Notes: a model not told the origin generated them from the letters alone. 64,000 nt of DNA from Acanthaster planci (GCF_001949145.1 NW_019091623.1:212889-276888), one strand, 5' to 3'; positions 45,101 to 60,100 are shown, counted from the first letter of the stretch. Numbers and translations are program-made.

Positions 45101-48100
45101 CGCGATGATGTCACTGGCGATCACCACCGAGTCCAGGCCGTACAGGACCCGGATCTCGTACGACGTTTCCTGTTGCAGGTCAGTCAGCACGTAGACGTTG
45201 TGCTGGCCGAAGGTCAGCGTGCCGTTGCGCCAGCTCAGCGTGTTGAGCACGCGGAACTGCAGCTGCACGAAGGCCACGCCAGACGAGGTGTCCCACGTGG
45301 CGGTGATGGAGATACTGTTCACAGACGTCACGTTGAAAGTGTCCCTGAAGGGCGTGGTCAGGGCCATGGTTGGTGCAAGCGTTGTGGGGACATCTACAAT
45401 CGAAGACCAGAGTAAAGAACATTTTCTAAAGAATATTTCAAACCAATTACTTGAAGACGGAAGAACACCTTTCAGATCTGATCAAGTTTTTTTGTAAACT
45501 ATCATCAGCGACGAAAAATGCGAAAAGGAGAAATAGACTTTATTGTCACAATTAGACAGATTTCGGTTCAGTACTTTAATTAGACGCAAATGTATTGCAA
45601 AAGTTCGATTAGTTCTGACAAAAATCAGGCACAATACAGCATACATATTCCTTGTTTAAACTCTTGTTTTCACTGCTCTACTGCCGCGTTCTACCCTATG
45701 CAAACAGTGGCCTCTTAATGCACTCGTTATTGAGCGCAAAAGATTCAATCTGGTATGAACTATATAGAGGAACCAAAAACAAAGTGAACATGACAACAAA
45801 TCATTAAAAACCGTACAATTTTCGCAGTTGATCCCATTGTAATTCCTCGAGCAGGTCAGCACCACCAGCTCAGCACTGAAAACGTCCTCTAGCTCCCCGG
45901 GCAGGCTGATCACGACCCGCACGACATAGTAAGTCAGCGGGGAGAGTTCCTCGACCGTAATCGCCTGGCGTCCCGGCGACAACCGAGCCACCGTCGTCCA
46001 CTCGGCCTCTGACTGCTGGCGGAGCTGGACCTCGTATGAAGCAATCTCGACGTCTAGCTCCCAAGAGACCGTTATGTAAGAGCTGGTTGCTTCAATCAGC
46101 TTGAGATCGTAGGCACCAGCAGAGTAATCTAGAATAAAGTACAGATCCCGAGAATGCATGAGATAGTGTACCCACAGAATGACAGACGACAGCGAAATGC
46201 ACAGATCAGAAAAAAAGTGGCGTTTGTTGGGCACAGGCTTATGCTGGACCCCACTAAACACGGTGTGAAGATATTTCAAGTATGATGGTTTTGTACATTG
46301 TTAGGCGGTTTTACACTGCAATATTGGCTACTGACACTCTTGGAGTATCGGTCTTTCATCGGCGAATACAGACTTGAAGGGTGTTAAGGAAGTGAATCTG
46401 AAACAAACATTACAACGGGTAGAATCTCAGCTAATGGCGCTATATTGTCTTCATGACTTCAGTGTTATTTATTTGTAAACTTCGTAGGCGTCGAGAGCTG
46501 TCACTCATTGTAACCGACGTATAAAAGCGTTAGGGGACCAGTTAGCAGGGTGCTTGGGGCTCTCATAATCTAAAGTAATTTTCCGTTGGTTTGGTTGAGG
46601 TATGAATAGAGCATTTGCATGGCTGCCATCTTTGAAGCCAGTGCCTTTATTCCACAGTGTATGCACAAAGGAGGTTTCCCTGTGGAACAAAAGAACTGCC
46701 CTGCAAGATGGCTATCAAGCAAAAGCTCTATGCTATAGGCTATTTTGTCCCTCTCCACATACTCCGAATACCTACCGCCCTCGCAGTTCACGCCCTGCAG
46801 GCCGTTCGCACAGGTGGCCGCGCTGAAAGCCTGCGAGATGGTCACGTTCCCGCCGCCGCCCACGAAGACGAAGCGGACGCTGTAGCCAACGCCGGGGCTC
46901 AGCCCGTCCAGGATGTACACCTCGCGGGAGGCTGGCACGGTCGGGCCGGTCTGCCAGGCCTGGCGGGAGAAGGCAGAGCCTGACCGGTACTGGCCAGTCA
47001 CCGTCTCCGCCTCCAGGTTGGAGTCGAGCTGGAAGGTCAGGGACGAGCTGCCGCGGCTGAAGATGCTGCCATCGTACGGCAGCGCTGGACACGAGAAAAT
47101 TAAGGGTTGGAATGAGTCTACAAAGCCTCCAATATATTTACTAGTAAAATACCGTTCTCTTCCTAAATTGGCGGACAAAGTTTGACTGACCGTCAATTAA
47201 AAAAAGGCAAACAACCCCCCCCAAAAAAAACAAACAATTGATGAACATGAAACATTCTTCACACGGACACAAAACACAAACTGGTAATATAACTACACCC
47301 ATGATAAAAAGTGCCTTCCTCTTGAACAATAACGGGAAAAATGTCTCTGCATCAATGAAATTTCCTTTACGAACGAGACAAAGAGATTTAGCATTCCATG
47401 TCGTAAGTATTATGACACTGAAGAGATACGTATCGTTCAAGACGATTTTCCAAAGTCCGACGCCTGCCTTGGGTGCATTCTTTAACGTACGAACCCGACC
47501 GCGCTTCTCGACCAGTTGAACTGAAGTTAAATCGTTCATTTCAGACACACATTACTCTGTATTGGCTACAGTCTAGAGTCTGTTTCTTCAAACAAAGAAA
47601 ATAATCATAAAGTAAGATTCATCGTGCAAGACACCCTCACACACTCATTAACAAATTGATTAAGTTGACATAAAAAAAATCAAGATGACATACATTCTTC
47701 GCATGTAACTCCCTGGTAGAAATTACTGCAGGTCTCGAAGGTCTTTTCGTCTGTGTAGGCGTCAGTGCCGTCCAGTTTCCGGGCGTGAATCCTGACCAGC
47801 ACCGTCTGCTGCGGCTCTAGGCCGTACAGCGTGGCCGCTGTGGTGATGCCTGTCAGGACCGCCCCCTGGCGCCAGGCAATATCGGAAGTGAACTGGTACT
47901 CCACCTGATTCCAGTCCGTCGCGCCAGTCAGTTGCCATGACAACGAGAGAGAGCTGCTGGTGGCCGTTACTAGCGTGAGGTCGTAAATGGAAATATCTGT
48001 GGAACCCCCCAAATTGAATCTCTTTATCAGTTTGAAGACTAATAATTCTTAAACAGAAATTTACAACTCTTAAGAAATTAAGCAGAAGCAAAAAACAGTA

Positions 48101-51100
48101 TTAGTTCAACTAAAATTAACTGGTGGTTTCTGTAATGATTTTGTAATTTGCTTCATTACTTATGACTCCTGTAAAATTAATCCGAAACATTTATTCAAAA
48201 GAGATCAGAAATTGAAGTTTCATAGTCTCACCTTAATTCGGCACGATAGCTCACCCTTCGCGTTAGAGTAAAACAGTTATTAATACAAGGCCGAGTTCGG
48301 GCGGCTTGTTCTCGTATGTTCATGAACAGCTCGATTTGTTGTTTGTGGATAGGCCGCTTGAATGCGTTGTCACTGGTAGTTAGTGAAAAGCAGTGACAGC
48401 GTCCATGTACGTAATTCGTCGAGGGTTGATGTTTAGATATTACTGGGCTGCATTCTTTTCTAATTAAAAAGGAACGTCCATTTCTGTGTTATGGAAAACT
48501 ATTAATGTCAATTTGGCAAAACGCGCTACTGTTAAAAAATCCAAAATCTCACGAGTTTTTCCGTGTGTTCCTGTAAAACCCTGACGAGGAGGGGGTGTAT
48601 GATCCAGTTCAGAGAACAACGTTTTGGGGTCGTGTTCCCGCCGTTCAAGTGCGAGAACGAGAAAGCCATGTCAAGAATAGGCCGCCCGAACGCGACGAAG
48701 TGTTTTCTGAATATGTTGGGGATAAAAATCTCCCTGAGATATGTAGATCCTTGCAAAATTACCTTCTGTGCAGAGCAAGTTTGTGAATCCTTCAGGACAG
48801 GAACTTTCAAAAACTGAGTCCCCGTAAAGTGTTGTTCCACCTATCGGCAAAGCCAGACGGATTTCGTACGTCGTGGATGCGAGAAGGTTTGTAATTGTGT
48901 ACTCGGTAACACTTGAAAGGACAGTCGGACCCCTCTTAAATTCTGAACCCTCTGACAGAGGGCGCCATTCGACCCGTAGAGTCGAAAGTCTGATGAACAG
49001 CGTCCATGACACCGTCAGTGAGCTACTGTTTTTATTTGTCACGGCCAAGTTGTACAACGTTGTCGGTTCCAGGGTTGTTTGGGATTGTGTTGGGATTGGG
49101 GTAGTGGGTGGCGCAGTGGTTGGCTGGACCGTGGTGATTGGCTGTTCAGTTGTTACGCTTGGCTGCTGTGTGCTGATTGGCAGCTGGGTAGTAATAACTA
49201 CCGGCTCCATTGTCGTGATTGGCTGCGTAGTAAGCTGTTGTGCCGTTGTCATTGGCTGCCAGGTTGTGCTGTCTCCTGGCTGTGTTGTTATTGGTCGGTC
49301 CGTTGTAAACTGTTGTTGAGTTGTAACTGGCTTCTGGGCCGTTGTGACTGGCTTGAAAGGTGTTGTCGACTCCCGTGTCGTTTCTGCGGATCGCTCGACT
49401 GTCGTCGACTGTTCTGTGAACGGCGGTGTCATTTTCTCTGTCGTTGACTGATCTGTGGTCGTCTCCAAGAAAGAAATAGTTTGGCCACTGTGCGTTATCT
49501 CATCAGAAAGAGTAGATGGCTCAAGCTCGGTGGTATCTTCGGCTGTTGACAACTTGCTCAAAGTCGTCGGCATAACTGCAAGAAAAAAGACACATCTTTA
49601 ATTTGACTAATGTAACCAACAGAATGAAGACGAAAAACATAAAATGGAAGGTGTCCTTGAAAGATAAATTGGGAGACATTAAAAAAACATGGCGCCAGCG
49701 GGCATGACAAATGCACGACAAACAAACGAAACGCAAAAATCGCATATTTCAAAACGCAAGTTGTTTCTCAGGTCTTCAAAATTTTGATAGGAATTTTGCT
49801 TCCTTACGAATTCAGGTGAATTTTTGCCTGCTCATATGATTTAACACGAGGGCAGGACACATTCCAGAAATGGCAGGGTTTGTTAGTGACACAGAAAGGG
49901 CAAAGGCATAAAAATGCGGTAGGTTTAGAAAACTTTCTGGGCACCAATAATTCATCGCCGGAGAAGAATGCTGTCTGGGGCTACAGCGCGTTTCATTGTA
50001 CCTGGAGGCATTCAGCGCTGGGGTTCACACGCTCGCTCAACAATCACCTTTTCAGCCAATAATTTCCCCTCGAATTTACCTTTACCTGTTTTGCCCAGCA
50101 ACGCAGGCCGCACACACGAAAATGCCCATTCACGGCGGAATTAACTTGCCTTTGACATGCAAAAAAGCAGGAACCCGCAAAGTGACCTTGCCCATTCTCA
50201 CTTCGACACCGCTGCACTGTTCGGCTCCCTTCCACGGAAGCCTCTCATAAGTAAACGAATATATATTTACCCTTTTTTCAGTGTCAAGAAGAAGAAGAAA
50301 AAAAAAAACAGAAAAATGGGGCCCAAATGTAGTTTGGGGTAAAATTTGAAAGTGTACTCCAACGATTTAAAAAGCTTCATTCATTTCAAGTATCGCTATA
50401 TTGTATGTATGTGAATGACAAACAAGTGTAGTTTATGCAACAATGCAGTCCAAAACTTACATACCACTAGTAAATATGCCCGAAATGAACAAAAAATGTT
50501 TAACAACTGGAGTCATCCTGCTAACTCTTGGCAAGCTCGTCCCTAAATCCTGCATGGCTTCGGGAAAACAACTCTTTTTTTCCCTAGGCCTACATGTCTC
50601 CCGAACTCACCCCGTATGGCAAAGAATAATAGAACTTTTAGGCATTAAAAGATATTTACTCGAGGACGGTGCGCTAGCCCAGCCGAGGCTGCATGCTTGA
50701 ATGACTCTATTATGTGACACCACCACAGCCCCACCAAACTTGGAGCGAGCGTGCAATGCACGACACATACCAAAAACCCGTGTCCATGGACTATAATATT
50801 TTTCCACATGTTTCGGCAAACCAGTCTTTTACAATTCAAATCCGTCTGTTTTCATGGCAGCCAATCAAGCGGCAGTTCGCTTGTGACTTGCATATCTCGC
50901 ATAGAAAGTTCTCCCCGCGGGGGCACAATCGGGTCAAGGGAAAAAATATCCTTTCAGAAAACACTTTTGTTCGCTACCTGTACCAAGTTTCGAGACACGT
51001 CATCGAAAGGGTACAAGGTACGCGCCCATCTGCAAAGGCCAGGGGACGGCAGTGTGTTCGGCGAGCCAGGTAGAATGCGCAAGCTTGCCAGGGAATCTGC

Positions 51101-54100
51101 CAGAAAAAGAGAAGTATGCTGAGCTTGAGTAGCGTCGAGTGCCTTGTGCGGGCAAATGTTTACAAAAATCGGTAAGTTTATACTAAACCAGGTACAAAGA
51201 GACGACGATGTGGACAGGTAGGCGGTGACCTATCTTTAATTCTTGAAATATGTATAAATTTAATGCTAAAATGTAAAAAGAGAGTTGTATTAGTTTAATG
51301 CTCAGTGAATGTGTTTTAGAATCACTGATTTACTTTCTTAATGTGCCAGTTAAAGACACAACAATTTACAATTTTTTATGTCTGATTAGTTCCAATGAGA
51401 CCTTTTTATTTAGATGATATTCTAAATAAACAGAAAATTTCCATAATACGAGCACCACCATTCGGATTTTATACAGTCGCTTCTATTTACACGTATGAGA
51501 ATTGAGACGCGCACGTTAACTTACTGAGAGAAAATGAATGAATTCAAAATGGTGTATTTGAGGTGCACATTAAATACATGTACATGCATGTTCACCAACG
51601 GTCTTTAACCCGGTTTGTCATACACAGGATATTTCAATAGGATTACTCCTCAGGAAGACATTACTTGAAGAGCTCTTTATTCGCGGACAGTAGCGCCAAG
51701 GCCGTGATTCCATTGTAATTCAGTTTTTTTTTCATACGGAATACCACGTCTGGTGCAGGTCCCATGTCTTGTCCCGAGGTGACCCTCTGAGGTCTATCAA
51801 TATAGGAAACCGTGAATTTACAACTTGTTGAACAAAACCGCAAATGCATATTAAACATTGCTAACAAAAAACAAATACAGAAAACCACGCTTACGCCAGC
51901 AAGCTGGTGAACAGGTACGCCAAAGTCCAAAGTCCACAGAATATTATTTGTACATCCTTCCACTTACTTCAAAAATCCAATGGTCGTAAACCAAAGGTAT
52001 TTATTACTGGTAACGGGAGGCAACTTCTTGTTTTTGCTTTAAAATTGAGACATTTTTTTCGTTGCGATTGCAACACTGCTTTGTGTTTTCTGACGGAAAG
52101 CTGAAAATATACAAAACTACTCTTGTGAAACAACATGCGATTTTTAAAATGGATATTAACCACAATACACGAAGACAAGGATAATTGTATTAGGATGACA
52201 AAAGCCTGATTCGCTAAAAGAGTGTAGTTTATCGACACAAATCATCTTTTCTGATGTCTATTTCAATGTGTGTACCGTGTCTCAAAAATAAACGGTCTCA
52301 AACCTAGTCTATCAGGATCCCGAGTATACAAAGAATGTACAGTATACATCTCCGTTTTCAAAATTACCATTTTTAACAAATTAATGATACTTCCCTCATG
52401 AACAAAGTCTAATGTTAAACTTTAGTCCATTGTTGCAAATCTTGTTATAGTCCAATGCGCATTTTACTTTTGAAAATGATTTTGAGCCTCTCCGAAATCT
52501 TCGTAGAGCAGTATCTTTCAAAACAGGGACTCAATTAAAATGCCTTGTTTTTAAAAAAGAATGAATTACATAGATTTTTTCAATTGAACTCAACTGTGAT
52601 TTGATGCATTTTTTATTAAGATAAACAAGGTGTACCCTTCATTGTGAGAAAACTGTGAAAGCTTGAACATTTTGAGCGTCTGTGTTTGCATAAGGTAAAA
52701 CAACGATTTCCAGAGGATCGTTATCAACTCTATTACTCAATTGTGGTGATCCAAGAAAAAAATGGATGCCTTACCCGAAAACTCCGTTTTTGAACTAGTA
52801 TATGGTATAACATTTGAACGCTCGAATATTGAAGTTATATCTAGTTCAATTTAAATGATGGGAATGTTGCCAACTGCGTAAATTAAAAAATCTGCAGAAC
52901 TTCCCGGAACTTTAACTAACCACCGATGTCAATCCTGCCCCGTAGATTTGCATATAAATTACACTTTCTTCTCTTCAGACAAACAAAAAAAAAATCCTGG
53001 TATTTCACTGTGGGAAAAATTGAATGGATCGAACTTGGTATAAGCCGCGTCGCGTTTATGTTAGCACCTCCCGTAGCATACCTGTACATGAAGTGACCAC
53101 CCGCGGCTATATAATTGTTATTTTAAGCGTCACGTGGATAAATGGGTATTCAAGCAAGTTATCGTGGCGATTGGATGCTGAGCGAGCGTGCTTTATTTGT
53201 TATCCGAATTATCGTATAGCCAATAGACCAGAAGGCTCTGTTCGGTTCCCATGGAATTTACCTTTGTGTTTCCAGTTTACCCGCACTTTAAAAATCACAG
53301 ATCTTGAAAAAAGAAGAAGAAAGAAACACGGCTTGGAGATGTTTTGCGCTACCCTGAGAATTGGTAGTGGGTTGCGGATAATAATTATGTACGTCGCGCA
53401 ACACTTAACCATGTCACGGCCCCATCTGGGCAACAAGGCAATAACGCTGGAAATAATCGCTCTCAATCACTGTCACGGACTTCTTTTCAAGACTTGAAGA
53501 ACAATAATTCTTGGCCAGACATTCCAGCAAACACTGCATTTACCAGGGGAAAACGCGGTCTGCCCTTATTATGCCACTACGTTGAAACTTCTTTCCATCT
53601 GCGACAGGAATGATCTTGTTTCCGGGTTGAATCGTCACGTAAACTGCACTTCAGTTGAAACGATATTTTGGTATGCAAAAACGAGCTCAAACATATTTCT
53701 AAAAAAAACCTTGACGGTAAGCTAGCCATCCGTGAATTTTGCGGCTGCGTTGGAATTTCATGTTTATGCATGTAGGCGTTTTTTTACACTTATAAACTGA
53801 GCCCTTGAACTCTTTATTTCTGTGAACTACAGAGCACAGTTTATTTGCATTTTTATGCCGAAATTCCGTTGCTGAATTCTCTCCACGCTGCACAATGTTG
53901 CAACATAATGTTACCATATGAACCAGTGTTTGGCAAGTGAACACTTATCTGTAATGGCATTTCAGTTCAATCAACTATTCCTAAAGACCAGCTGATTGTG
54001 CAGATCTGTGGTTTGATTTGGTCGCCTGATAACTGTCAAACAAACATTTGGCAAATAAAAATGATTGCACAAATGATACTGCTTTCTTGACTTTGTTGAC

Positions 54101-57100
54101 TTATTTTTGCCGGTTAGACTGGAGTGACACAACCATCACTCCAAAGCCTGGGCACAGCAAGAATTACGATGATGCACCTAGCAACCACGCCCTAATACCA
54201 TGTGACATCGCCACCAGGTATACTTCAGTGTTGCAACCAGCAACCACGCCCTAATACCATGTAACATTTGACATCGCCACCAGGTGTACTTCAGTGTTGC
54301 AACCAGCAACCACGCCCTAATACCATGTGACATGTGACATCGCCACCAGGTGTACTTCAGTGTCAAGTCAAAATCTGAGCACACTTGGTAGCGGTGCCTT
54401 AAGTCATTGCTTTACATCGGGGATTGCCAGCAAAGGACTTAACTACAAATGGAAACCCAATCAGTTTATATCCTTTTTGTTCTCATGAACGGTCAAAATG
54501 TCTGCTGTCAATTGGTTTCAAGGCAGACTGAAAATCAATGGTTTGTTTTGTTGTTTTCCACTAATTAGGCCTCAAATTGACATTCTGTAATCGATAAGTT
54601 GTAAAAGTTCATAACTTTCGATAGCTCAATTCCAATAAGCCTGGTTTCCATATGTTCGTTTGTAACGCAGACTGTCCGCAAGACGTCAAGACGTAGACAT
54701 TCGCGAAAGAGATGCTGCGTGACGTCATTCCACCCCAAAATTAAACAGACTGGCGTCCGAAACTCGGACAATTTTCGCAAAAAAATGTGCTTTTTAGGTG
54801 GCAATGTTGCCTCTTGAAGCCAAACTGACGCTCCAGTTTGATGTAGTTTGTTTATGGTAAGCTATTTTGTTGACGATTGGGGCTGCATGTTTTAGTAATA
54901 AGGAGAAAGTTGACAAAAGGAGTGGTACTAAGCGAGAGAAATATCATTGTACGCCGGTCATGCCAGTGTGCGTGTTTGTATAGGCCTACTCGGCGATTCA
55001 ACGCAGACAGGCAGTCGGCAAAGTTGAACCGGGCTCAACAACCGGGTTGCGTCATGTCTGGTCCATATGTCTGTGTTGCAGTTTGCGTCTTGATTGCGTC
55101 GCTCTCTGCGTTTCTTACGTCGATATGGAAACCAGGTTTACCGGCCAAACAGATTGAAGACACATTAATACATACCTAGTTGGTTAACCTGGGTAATTTT
55201 GCAAGTTGTTTAAAGATTACATTGTGGTTGATTCATGGACTAAGCTCAACACAACTTGTGAAGGAACAACTAGTCCTTTCATTAGAAAAAAACTGTTGTA
55301 CCAGAACGTGAGTTTCGTTGCGTTTAAATACATTGCCAAAATATCAGTCTGAGATCAAGAATGAATCCCCTTCTCGTGCTTATGTTGGTTACATCAAATT
55401 ACAACAATTCACCATGTTCTGGCTATTAAAACATTTGGCTGTCTTCGAGTGTTTACCTCATGATTCAACTATCCCGGCATAATTTCAGCAAAGTCCAAAA
55501 TAATGTAGCGTGCGCGTAAAGATGTTTTACTTATATGTTATTTCTTCCTCTCAACAAGGGTTCTTTTCATGGGACAAGTCGTAGACACTTTATTCCAGTA
55601 AAACTTTCACACCGCAGGCATCTTGTAATAGTTTTCATATTACTCTTTAGCTTACATATCTTATTTCATGTTAACCGGCTTACCCGCCCTTAATGAATAT
55701 GTTTCAACCCACGTAAATAGGCCCCAAAGTTCTGCAAAGGTTCAGATTTTATTGCCATTACGGGACATAGCTTAGAGGCATACGTGTCAGAATGTTGCCT
55801 GCCTCGCTGAATTAGGATTTAAGCTGCTTACTGGCATTCCTGTCTAAAATGACGGAACTAGAACTTTTCAAATTTGGAATACCAGGTTTTGAGCTGTTTG
55901 TGAAAACAACCCAGAGCTAAAGCAGGGGCAATTTGTGCAGTAAAGAAAATCAGAAGCCAGGTTTACTCTTTCTTTTCGTTGGGGTTGTATGCTACGCATG
56001 GCATAGCCTGGGTGATGGTAAACCAAACCAAAAAGCCCTATACTTTGCGTCTAAGCTGTGGAATACAAAGGGTAATTTGTGTGGGCTCAAAAAGCCCAAT
56101 ATTTTGATGAATGTTGTCCCGCAGATCCCTCTTTCATTACAGTCAGAGCATTCATTCGGTCTTGATTCCTTTTGCTGAATTATTGAAGCAATCAATCACT
56201 GAAATTATTCATGGACAAAATTGAAAATAGCAGACTCGTCACGCGATTGCAAAACCGACCTCGGGAGAGTTCAGACTGTCTCCATGGAAAATTAGTCTCT
56301 CACAAACTCTTCCAAATACTCATTGTCAATCGTAAACCCTACCTGTGGTTGGCTCTGCAACTTGTGTGCAGTTTAGGCCGTTCCCAACAAAGCCGGTGTC
56401 GCAGACGCAAGCGCGGTAACCCCGTATGACCCAGCAGCTTGCGTCATAATGGCACCGTAGTGTTTGGCACTCAATTGTCTGTGCGTCGGTGCAGAGACAT
56501 TCATGTGTACAATTCTCCCGAACCCATCTGTCTCCAGCCTGGGAGAAGGAAACGGGACAAACACATATTACTAACTTCGACGTATAAAAAGTGAAGAAAA
56601 GCCACAATGTCCTTTCACGAAGCCTATTTGATGTTTTGGCACCCACAGGTGCTGGTGACAGAATTCAACAGGCCGATTGAAAACAATTAATGTTAGTGTG
56701 TTCCAACGAGCCTTTTACGATTTAAATTTGAATAAATCTGGTACACGGAGTTCTTTAAATTCAGGTGAACACAAAAATTTGAATTTTTCATACTAACGAC
56801 ACTGTTGCTACAGATGCATTGGGGCAAGCTTTTGCTTAGTTACATAAGAGACACCTTACACCAATATACTGTTTTCAATGGATATGAAAGGCACAGAGGA
56901 ACCAGTCCATTCCACAGATGGTAGTCACTATGCAAAAACTTGCCCCGAATCACAAGGTATAGCATCAGTGTCTATAGTCCAGGGAATTCAAATTGTTATG
57001 TTTATGTGCAATCAGGAAACTCAATATAGCAGATTTTATTCAAATTTAACTCGCAAATGGCTTATTTAGAAAAAGGGCATTGTTGCGTCTTGAAGGACAC

Positions 57101-60100
57101 TTTTTTTTATACAAAGCAGCCGTTTATCTTGACCATAACAGACTACCTCTAGATAACTGAATGCTGTTACTTACGGCACACCTAAAATGTTTTCAGAAAA
57201 TGGAGCCAGACATATTATAGGTTCGGTGAAATTTTCTATTGGAACAACAAAGAGCAACTCTCCTCATCACACACGTAGAATGCTCATCTGTTGAAAATCT
57301 CACATCACCGCAACAAACCCAAAAATAACACCGACCGGCACAGACTTGATAACTTACAGAATAGTAGAAGCCATTCTCAGAGCAGCCACATTGACTCTCG
57401 GGAAGGCATTCCTGATTGTCGAGTTGGTAGCCAGGCGGGCAGACGCAGCCCTCTCGGGCAGAACCACAGAGGGCGGGATCTGGAGGTGCGTCGTGGTCTG
57501 CACAGGTTTCGGGACACTGCGGCGCGAAGGGAGTGTAATGCAGTTCGCCTGGGCAATGCAAGGCTGAGGTGAAATTAACAGAAATGAAAGCTTTTGAACC
57601 AAATAGAAAGATGTGTACTTCAAGGAATCTTGCGTATTCTACATTTTCAGCAATATTATAAATAAACTTCTCAGTAGAAAAAGAGAAACTCAATACGTTT
57701 TCCTTCCACATGACTAATGACGCTTAAAAGGGTGTAATCGTGAGGAATTTTCAATCACTTTGTACATTTATACTGGGGCGGTACAATTAACATAATGTAT
57801 TCAGTGTAACTTTGTGTAGTTTGCAAGCAAATAAGGCAAACTACTCACGACAAAAGTCTTCTTTTCTCCACGGAATCACGTGATATCCCAGACGGGCACA
57901 GGCTCCGGCATAGACGCTAATGTCGTCGCATATTATGTCAAGATCTGGCAAGGTCGCGCATGCGTCGTACACGCACGCATCGTAATATGGATCTGGATTG
58001 AGATAAGGAATGCACTCCAAAAATGGACCTAGGCAAACGCAAAATACACAAAGAAAGGAAAAAAATTAGTACCAAGCGTTCATATTTTACATATTTGATA
58101 AACAATGAAAACGTGGTCCTCGACCATTTGTGTTAAGTTAAAACACGACCATTAATAACAATTAAGATTAGAAACCTTTTAATATCAAGTTCATCGTCAA
58201 AATAATTAAAAATACACGTACTGATGAAGTTCTTTATAAAATGCCAATATAAATAGAAAAAACTTGTCGTGGCCTTGTTTCATCGTTTCCAACTTATACA
58301 ATCAAAAGACAGAGCAACGAATATACGCAATGTGCCCACTGGATGTGCCATTTGGAAATAATGCCATAGAAAAATCAAATTAGATTTTTTTACTGCATTT
58401 ATTTAAATGACTGATGATAAAGTTTATTTACCGTCTTGCTGCTTCATGATAAAACATAAGTCCTGCCCGAGCGTGACATTTGCATACCCTTCACAGGGTT
58501 CTGCGTCAACCGGATCAGAGGTACACCTTGAGCTATCAACGGTCCAACTTTGACCGAAAGTGAGCAGATTTGTGACCTACAAATTTGCAAAACAAGCAAA
58601 TAGGAGACCTGTGACTTAGAGACTGGACAGCCAAAGTACACAAGGAGTCAAGGTAGAATCGAAAATTTGGGTTTAGAAATGCTCACTGCTAAAACTGCTT
58701 AGTTGAATGGGATCATGAATTACATAGCATAAGTAGTAAGCAGAAGTTTATACAAATCGATTGAGGATATTATCAAAAATTATATAGAAGATTATGATGA
58801 AAGCCTTACATCTTTGAATTAAATCTTCATTGTTACATGGCTACTGACGTTCACACAAAGACAGCAATTTGAAATATTGAACTATTGGATTGAGTCCTTT
58901 AATAAAAGCCATAAAATAAATAGTTTTGCATGCTTCATGTATAGGTTTGTTTAAAGAAAATCGTCAAATGCTGTTTTGGTACAATTCAAGTCCTCCAATA
59001 TGTTAAGGAAAGCGAGTTTGATTACCAATGAAGGCCAAAAACCTTAGCTATGCGGGATATGAAATAGTAGGCTGTACCTTAAGACTGTTTTTAGTTAACA
59101 AAGGTCAGTGCTAGATGAGTGTAGTGTGCTTGCACACGGTAGGTACGAGACTCTGAAGAAGTGTCCCAAACGGTGGCTTCGTGTGTTATTGAGAGACTTC
59201 CCAAACTGAAAGAAAGTGCCTAATTTATGGATAAACGCAAATCTACCCATAAAGTGGAATTTTATCGCGAAACGGAAGAGTGAAATTCTTTGTTTTTTGT
59301 GCTACAGGGTGCTACACCATCAGTACAAGCCTATGTCTTACAACAGTGCCGTCGGATAGCATCAAGTCATTATCCTGATCTGCATCGTAGTTCCCGCAGA
59401 GTCCGCACAATGCACCGCTGTATTCAGACGGGACTGTGACTTTAGCTGTATGTCTACCGTCCCAGCGAATGGACAATCCGAAGTTGGTGGACAGGATCTG
59501 CTCACATGAAACAAACAGATTTTATCCATGAGGCACTGACGAACTGAGATATCTTTAAATAACACATCAGCAATTAAAGAAGTGGTGATAAGCGTTAGCA
59601 TTGTTAACATCGCATCAGGGCCGAATGTCAAGGCGCTGCTTATCAGTTAGCAGAAATGTCGTGCTTGCTTCAGCAGAAAATTTTGATAATACGGTGAGCA
59701 CTATTTCATAACGGTGTTTGGCGTGGCTGTGCCTACAGTTGCGCTTGCATAGAGATTTCCATCGTTTTGTTTGTCACTAGGTTACAGAAATGCGCAGAGC
59801 CTCTGTAAGCGTACAATCTTGTGCTTAGTAGGATTTAGCAGCGCCATGAAATTCCTAACAGATTTTTAGAACCAAAATGGTGCGTCCCAGTCTATAGTGA
59901 AGATATCTTTGACCCCTAAACATGAACCAGAAATCAAATAATCGTTTATTACTGCAAGTGCCATTCCAGTATCTGTTCTAATATGGCTCACCGTTTCGGT
60001 ACCACTGAATAGGATAGTGACGCCCTCTTGGGACACGAAGGGCAGCTTGATGTCAACTCCGTCAACACTCGTTACACCATTTTGAGCAAGCGTAAAAACC

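Larger units (their letters stand above)
49576..56342. other. 6.8 kb gap between the vWD part and the Thr-rich/FN3 part (long intron or intergenic)
   Basis: I found no Cys-rich or FN3 exon on the minus strand here. It holds three tandem repeats at 54181-54363, a possible signal-peptide open frame on the + strand at 55054, and a 157-codon + frame at 53024-53497 without recognisable motif. No signal-peptide exon in phase 1 on the minus strand was found that could start a separate FN3 gene. Confidence 0.5.

Noticed and set aside
44900-45415. 171-codon + strand frame opposite FN3 domain 5
   Set aside because: Shadow of a GC-rich coding exon; the opposite strand carries the conserved FN3 pattern and splice sites.
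48873-49447. Two + strand frames rich in Cys, Trp, Val and Gly
   Set aside because: They are the complement of the Thr/Gln/Pro-rich repeats of the minus-strand gene; no independent signals.
53024-53497. 157-codon + strand frame
   Set aside because: Composition is unremarkable, there are no motifs, no Kozak or splice support and no second exon; length alone is not enough.
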